Shown piece after piece: positions 5,509-6,595 of a stretch of DNA of 6,595 nt (the stretch's first letter is position 1; each line of letters starts with the position of its first letter). The DNA comes from Desulfobacterales bacterium (GTDB taxonomy: Bacteria; Desulfobacterota; DSM-4660; Desulfatiglandales; B25-G16), in assembly GCA_013375335.1 (NCBI GenBank), contig JABXJZ010000081.1, positions 1-6,595 of the forward strand. The letters run 5' to 3'. The notes beneath the pieces are model-generated. The model was given only the letters and a program-made list of their open reading frames with translations. It did no database searches and had not been told where the DNA came from. Both the position numbers and the translations under genes were made by a program.

Positions 5509-6438
5509 CTAATCCTCAAATGCAAGCTCGATTAATCTATCCATTAGTTGGGAAAAGGACAATCCGGCCGTCCTTGCTGCCAACGGAAAGAGGGAATTCT
5601 CTGTCATGCCCGGTATTGTGTTTGTCTCAAGGATATAGACCTCGTTGTCAGCTACTATCATATCTGATCTACTGAAATTCCTGCAACAGAGCAAACAGTG
5701 GGCCTTTATGGCGTAGTCTTGCACCTTCTTGAAGACATGGCTGGGGAGCCGTGCGGGACAAACCTCTTCGGATGCGCCCAGCACGTATTTAGCAGTGTAA
5801 TTAAAAAACTGGTGTTCCTTTCGTGGGATGATCTCAATAACCGGCAGTGCCTCCGGGCTTCTGTTTCCCAAAACCGCACAGCTTACCTCTCTGCCCTCCA
5901 CATATTCCTCGACCATTACCTCGGAACTCATATCAAAGGTATCCTTTATGGCCTCAGCAATCTCCTCCGCTGTATGGCATATCCTTACGCCAATACTCGA
6001 TCCCTCTGCTACCGGCTTGACTACCGCAGGTTTACCCAGAACGGACAGTATCTCCTCTTGATCAATATCCTGATTTCTTGAGAATAACATCTCCCGAGGG
6101 ACCTTCAGTCCAGCACTCCTAAACAGCTCCTTGCTGATCGCTTTGTTCATAGCCAGAGCGCTTGCCAAGACACCTGAGCCAACATAGGGAAGACCTAAAA
6201 GATCAAGCAACCCCTGTATAGAGCCATCCTCTCCCCTCTTTCCGTGGAGAAAGAGCAGCACGATATCAATGTCCTTAGAGTCCTGTATTAATGTGAGAAG
6301 ATCCTTGCTTGGATCATACCTCTTTACCTCATACTTACCCTTATCGAGGGCATTATAGACGGATTCTCCACTCTTCAAGGATATCTCCCTCTCCCTTGAC
6401 CATCCTCCAGCAATAAGCGCAACCCTCAGTTTCCCCAT
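5509..6438 (-). CDS. ddl: D-alanine--D-alanine ligase
   Basis: Joins two D-alanines with ATP to give D-Ala-D-Ala, the dipeptide that MurF adds to the peptidoglycan precursor; cytoplasmic, ATP-grasp fold. The 309 residues match the usual length of about 306. N-terminal domain (1-about 95): VALIAGGWSREREISLKSG with the substrate-binding E16, then HGKRGEDGSIQG (65-76) and YVGSGVLASALAMNK (85-99). Central and C-terminal ATP-grasp lobes: VVKPVAEGSSIGV (139-151), VEEYVEGRE (176-184), KY at 217-218, R257 and D259, and the metal/product site ETNTIPGMTENS (271-282) with E271, N273 and S282. The KY pair is the mark of true D-Ala-D-Ala ligases rather than D-Ala-D-lactate (vancomycin-resistance) enzymes. 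The start is ATG at 6438 with TGAGGA six bases upstream. All catalytic residues expected from DdlB are present. Not in an evident mur/fts cluster within this window. Confidence 0.97.
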   Translation of the reverse strand: MGKLRVALIAGGWSREREISLKSGESVYNALDKGKYEVKRYDPSKDLLTLIQDSKDIDIVLLFLHGKRGEDGSIQGLLDLLGLPYVGSGVLASALAMNKAISKELFRSAGLKVPREMLFSRNQDIDQEEILSVLGKPAVVKPVAEGSSIGVRICHTAEEIAEAIKDTFDMSSEVMVEEYVEGREVSCAVLGNRSPEALPVIEIIPRKEHQFFNYTAKYVLGASEEVCPARLPSHVFKKVQDYAIKAHCLLCCRNFSRSDMIVADNEVYILETNTIPGMTENSLFPLAARTAGLSFSQLMDRLIELAFED

Positions 6439-6444
6439 TGCGTA

Positions 6445-6450
6445 TCCTCA
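6445..6450 (-). promoter_or_regulatory. Ribosome binding site of ddl
   Basis: TGAGGA lies six bases before the ATG at 6438. The ligase consensus begins four to five residues after this ATG, so both signals agree on the start. Confidence 0.7.
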
Positions 6451-6559
6451 CTCAGTTTTTGCACCCCAGTTCTTTTAGAAAATATCATAAAAAATGAGAT
6501 AAAAAAAGTTGTTGAAAAAAGCCACTCTCACCCCGACACTGAATAGAAGAGAGATCCTC
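6451..6559 (-). other. A/T-rich leader upstream of ddl
   Basis: On the minus strand this stretch has T-runs near 6514-6519 and 6501-6507 and an A/T-rich block down to about 6475, likely the promoter region of ddl and the terminator zone of the upstream gene. A weak stem (CTCTC near 6550 with GAGAG near 6526) precedes the first T-run, but it has only five pairs and a large loop. No promoter with both boxes near consensus stands out. Confidence 0.3.
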
Positions 6560-6595
6560 CTATTTCGGTTGGGCCTTTTTCAATGCATTCGCCCA
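6560..6595 (-). CDS. Possible C-terminal end of an upstream gene (partial)
   Basis: From the right edge one minus-strand frame reads WANALKKAQPK and then TAG at 6560-6562. The composition (Ala/Lys-rich, ending Pro-Lys) is typical of a protein C-terminus, and the sequence becomes A/T-rich and non-coding after it. Only 11 codons are visible and a second frame is also open here, so the call is tentative and no product can be named. Confidence 0.3.
   Translation of the reverse strand, partial: WANALKKAQPK

Noticed and set aside
5698..6081. 127-codon plus-strand open frame
   Set aside because: Lies wholly antisense to the well-conserved ddl gene and its translation is not protein-like (Cys/Leu/Tyr-rich, no motifs).

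Overview
The window is a stretch of bacterial chromosome of roughly balanced base composition. Every convincing gene reads on the minus strand, so biological order runs from the right edge to the left. The mix of genes is a D-Ala-D-Ala ligase, a one-component PAS/sigma-54 activator with a cysteine triad in its PAS domain, a bactofilin, and a MoxR-like ATPase. This suits a Gram-negative anaerobe of the Desulfobacterota (old Deltaproteobacteria) or a neighbour such as Nitrospirota. That placement is inferred from protein style; no rRNA or other taxonomic marker is present.

Layout in transcription order: (1) 6595-6560, possible last codons of an upstream gene, then an A/T-rich leader. (2) 6438-5509, ddl, a complete and catalytically intact D-alanine--D-alanine ligase. 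(3) 5508-5161, an intergenic region with a 176-bp nested inverted repeat (5237-5412) and a near-consensus sigma-70 promoter (-35 at 5192-5197, -10 at 5169-5174). A perfect 10-bp palindrome sits in the promoter spacer. (4) 5160-about 4972, a small open frame that looks like a real gene broken by one missing base. (5) 4971-4090, a MoxR/AAA_5-type AAA+ ATPase. (6) 4112-2286, a 608-residue protein overlapping the ATPase by 23 bases. Its N-terminus carries the His/Glu/Gly-x-x-His signature of the TIKI/TraB/ChaN group and its C-terminal half is one I do not recognise. (7) 2187-799, the PAS-AAA+-Fis sigma-54 activator. (8) 622 to the left edge, a bactofilin fused to a carboxypeptidase-regulatory-like beta-sandwich domain, cut by the window.

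The most interesting unit is the promoter / small ORF / MoxR ATPase / TIKI-TraB-like operon at 5197-2286. MoxR ATPases usually work with a von Willebrand A protein. Here the only tightly linked partner is a putative metallo-hydrolase-like protein with an extra conserved-looking acidic domain, so the pair may be a chaperone/effector system of unknown function. The regulator follows after 98 bases and could control it or be co-transcribed, but I see no sigma-54 promoter in the window. Ddl (peptidoglycan precursor synthesis) and the bactofilin (cell-shape scaffold) both concern the envelope, a loose thematic link only.
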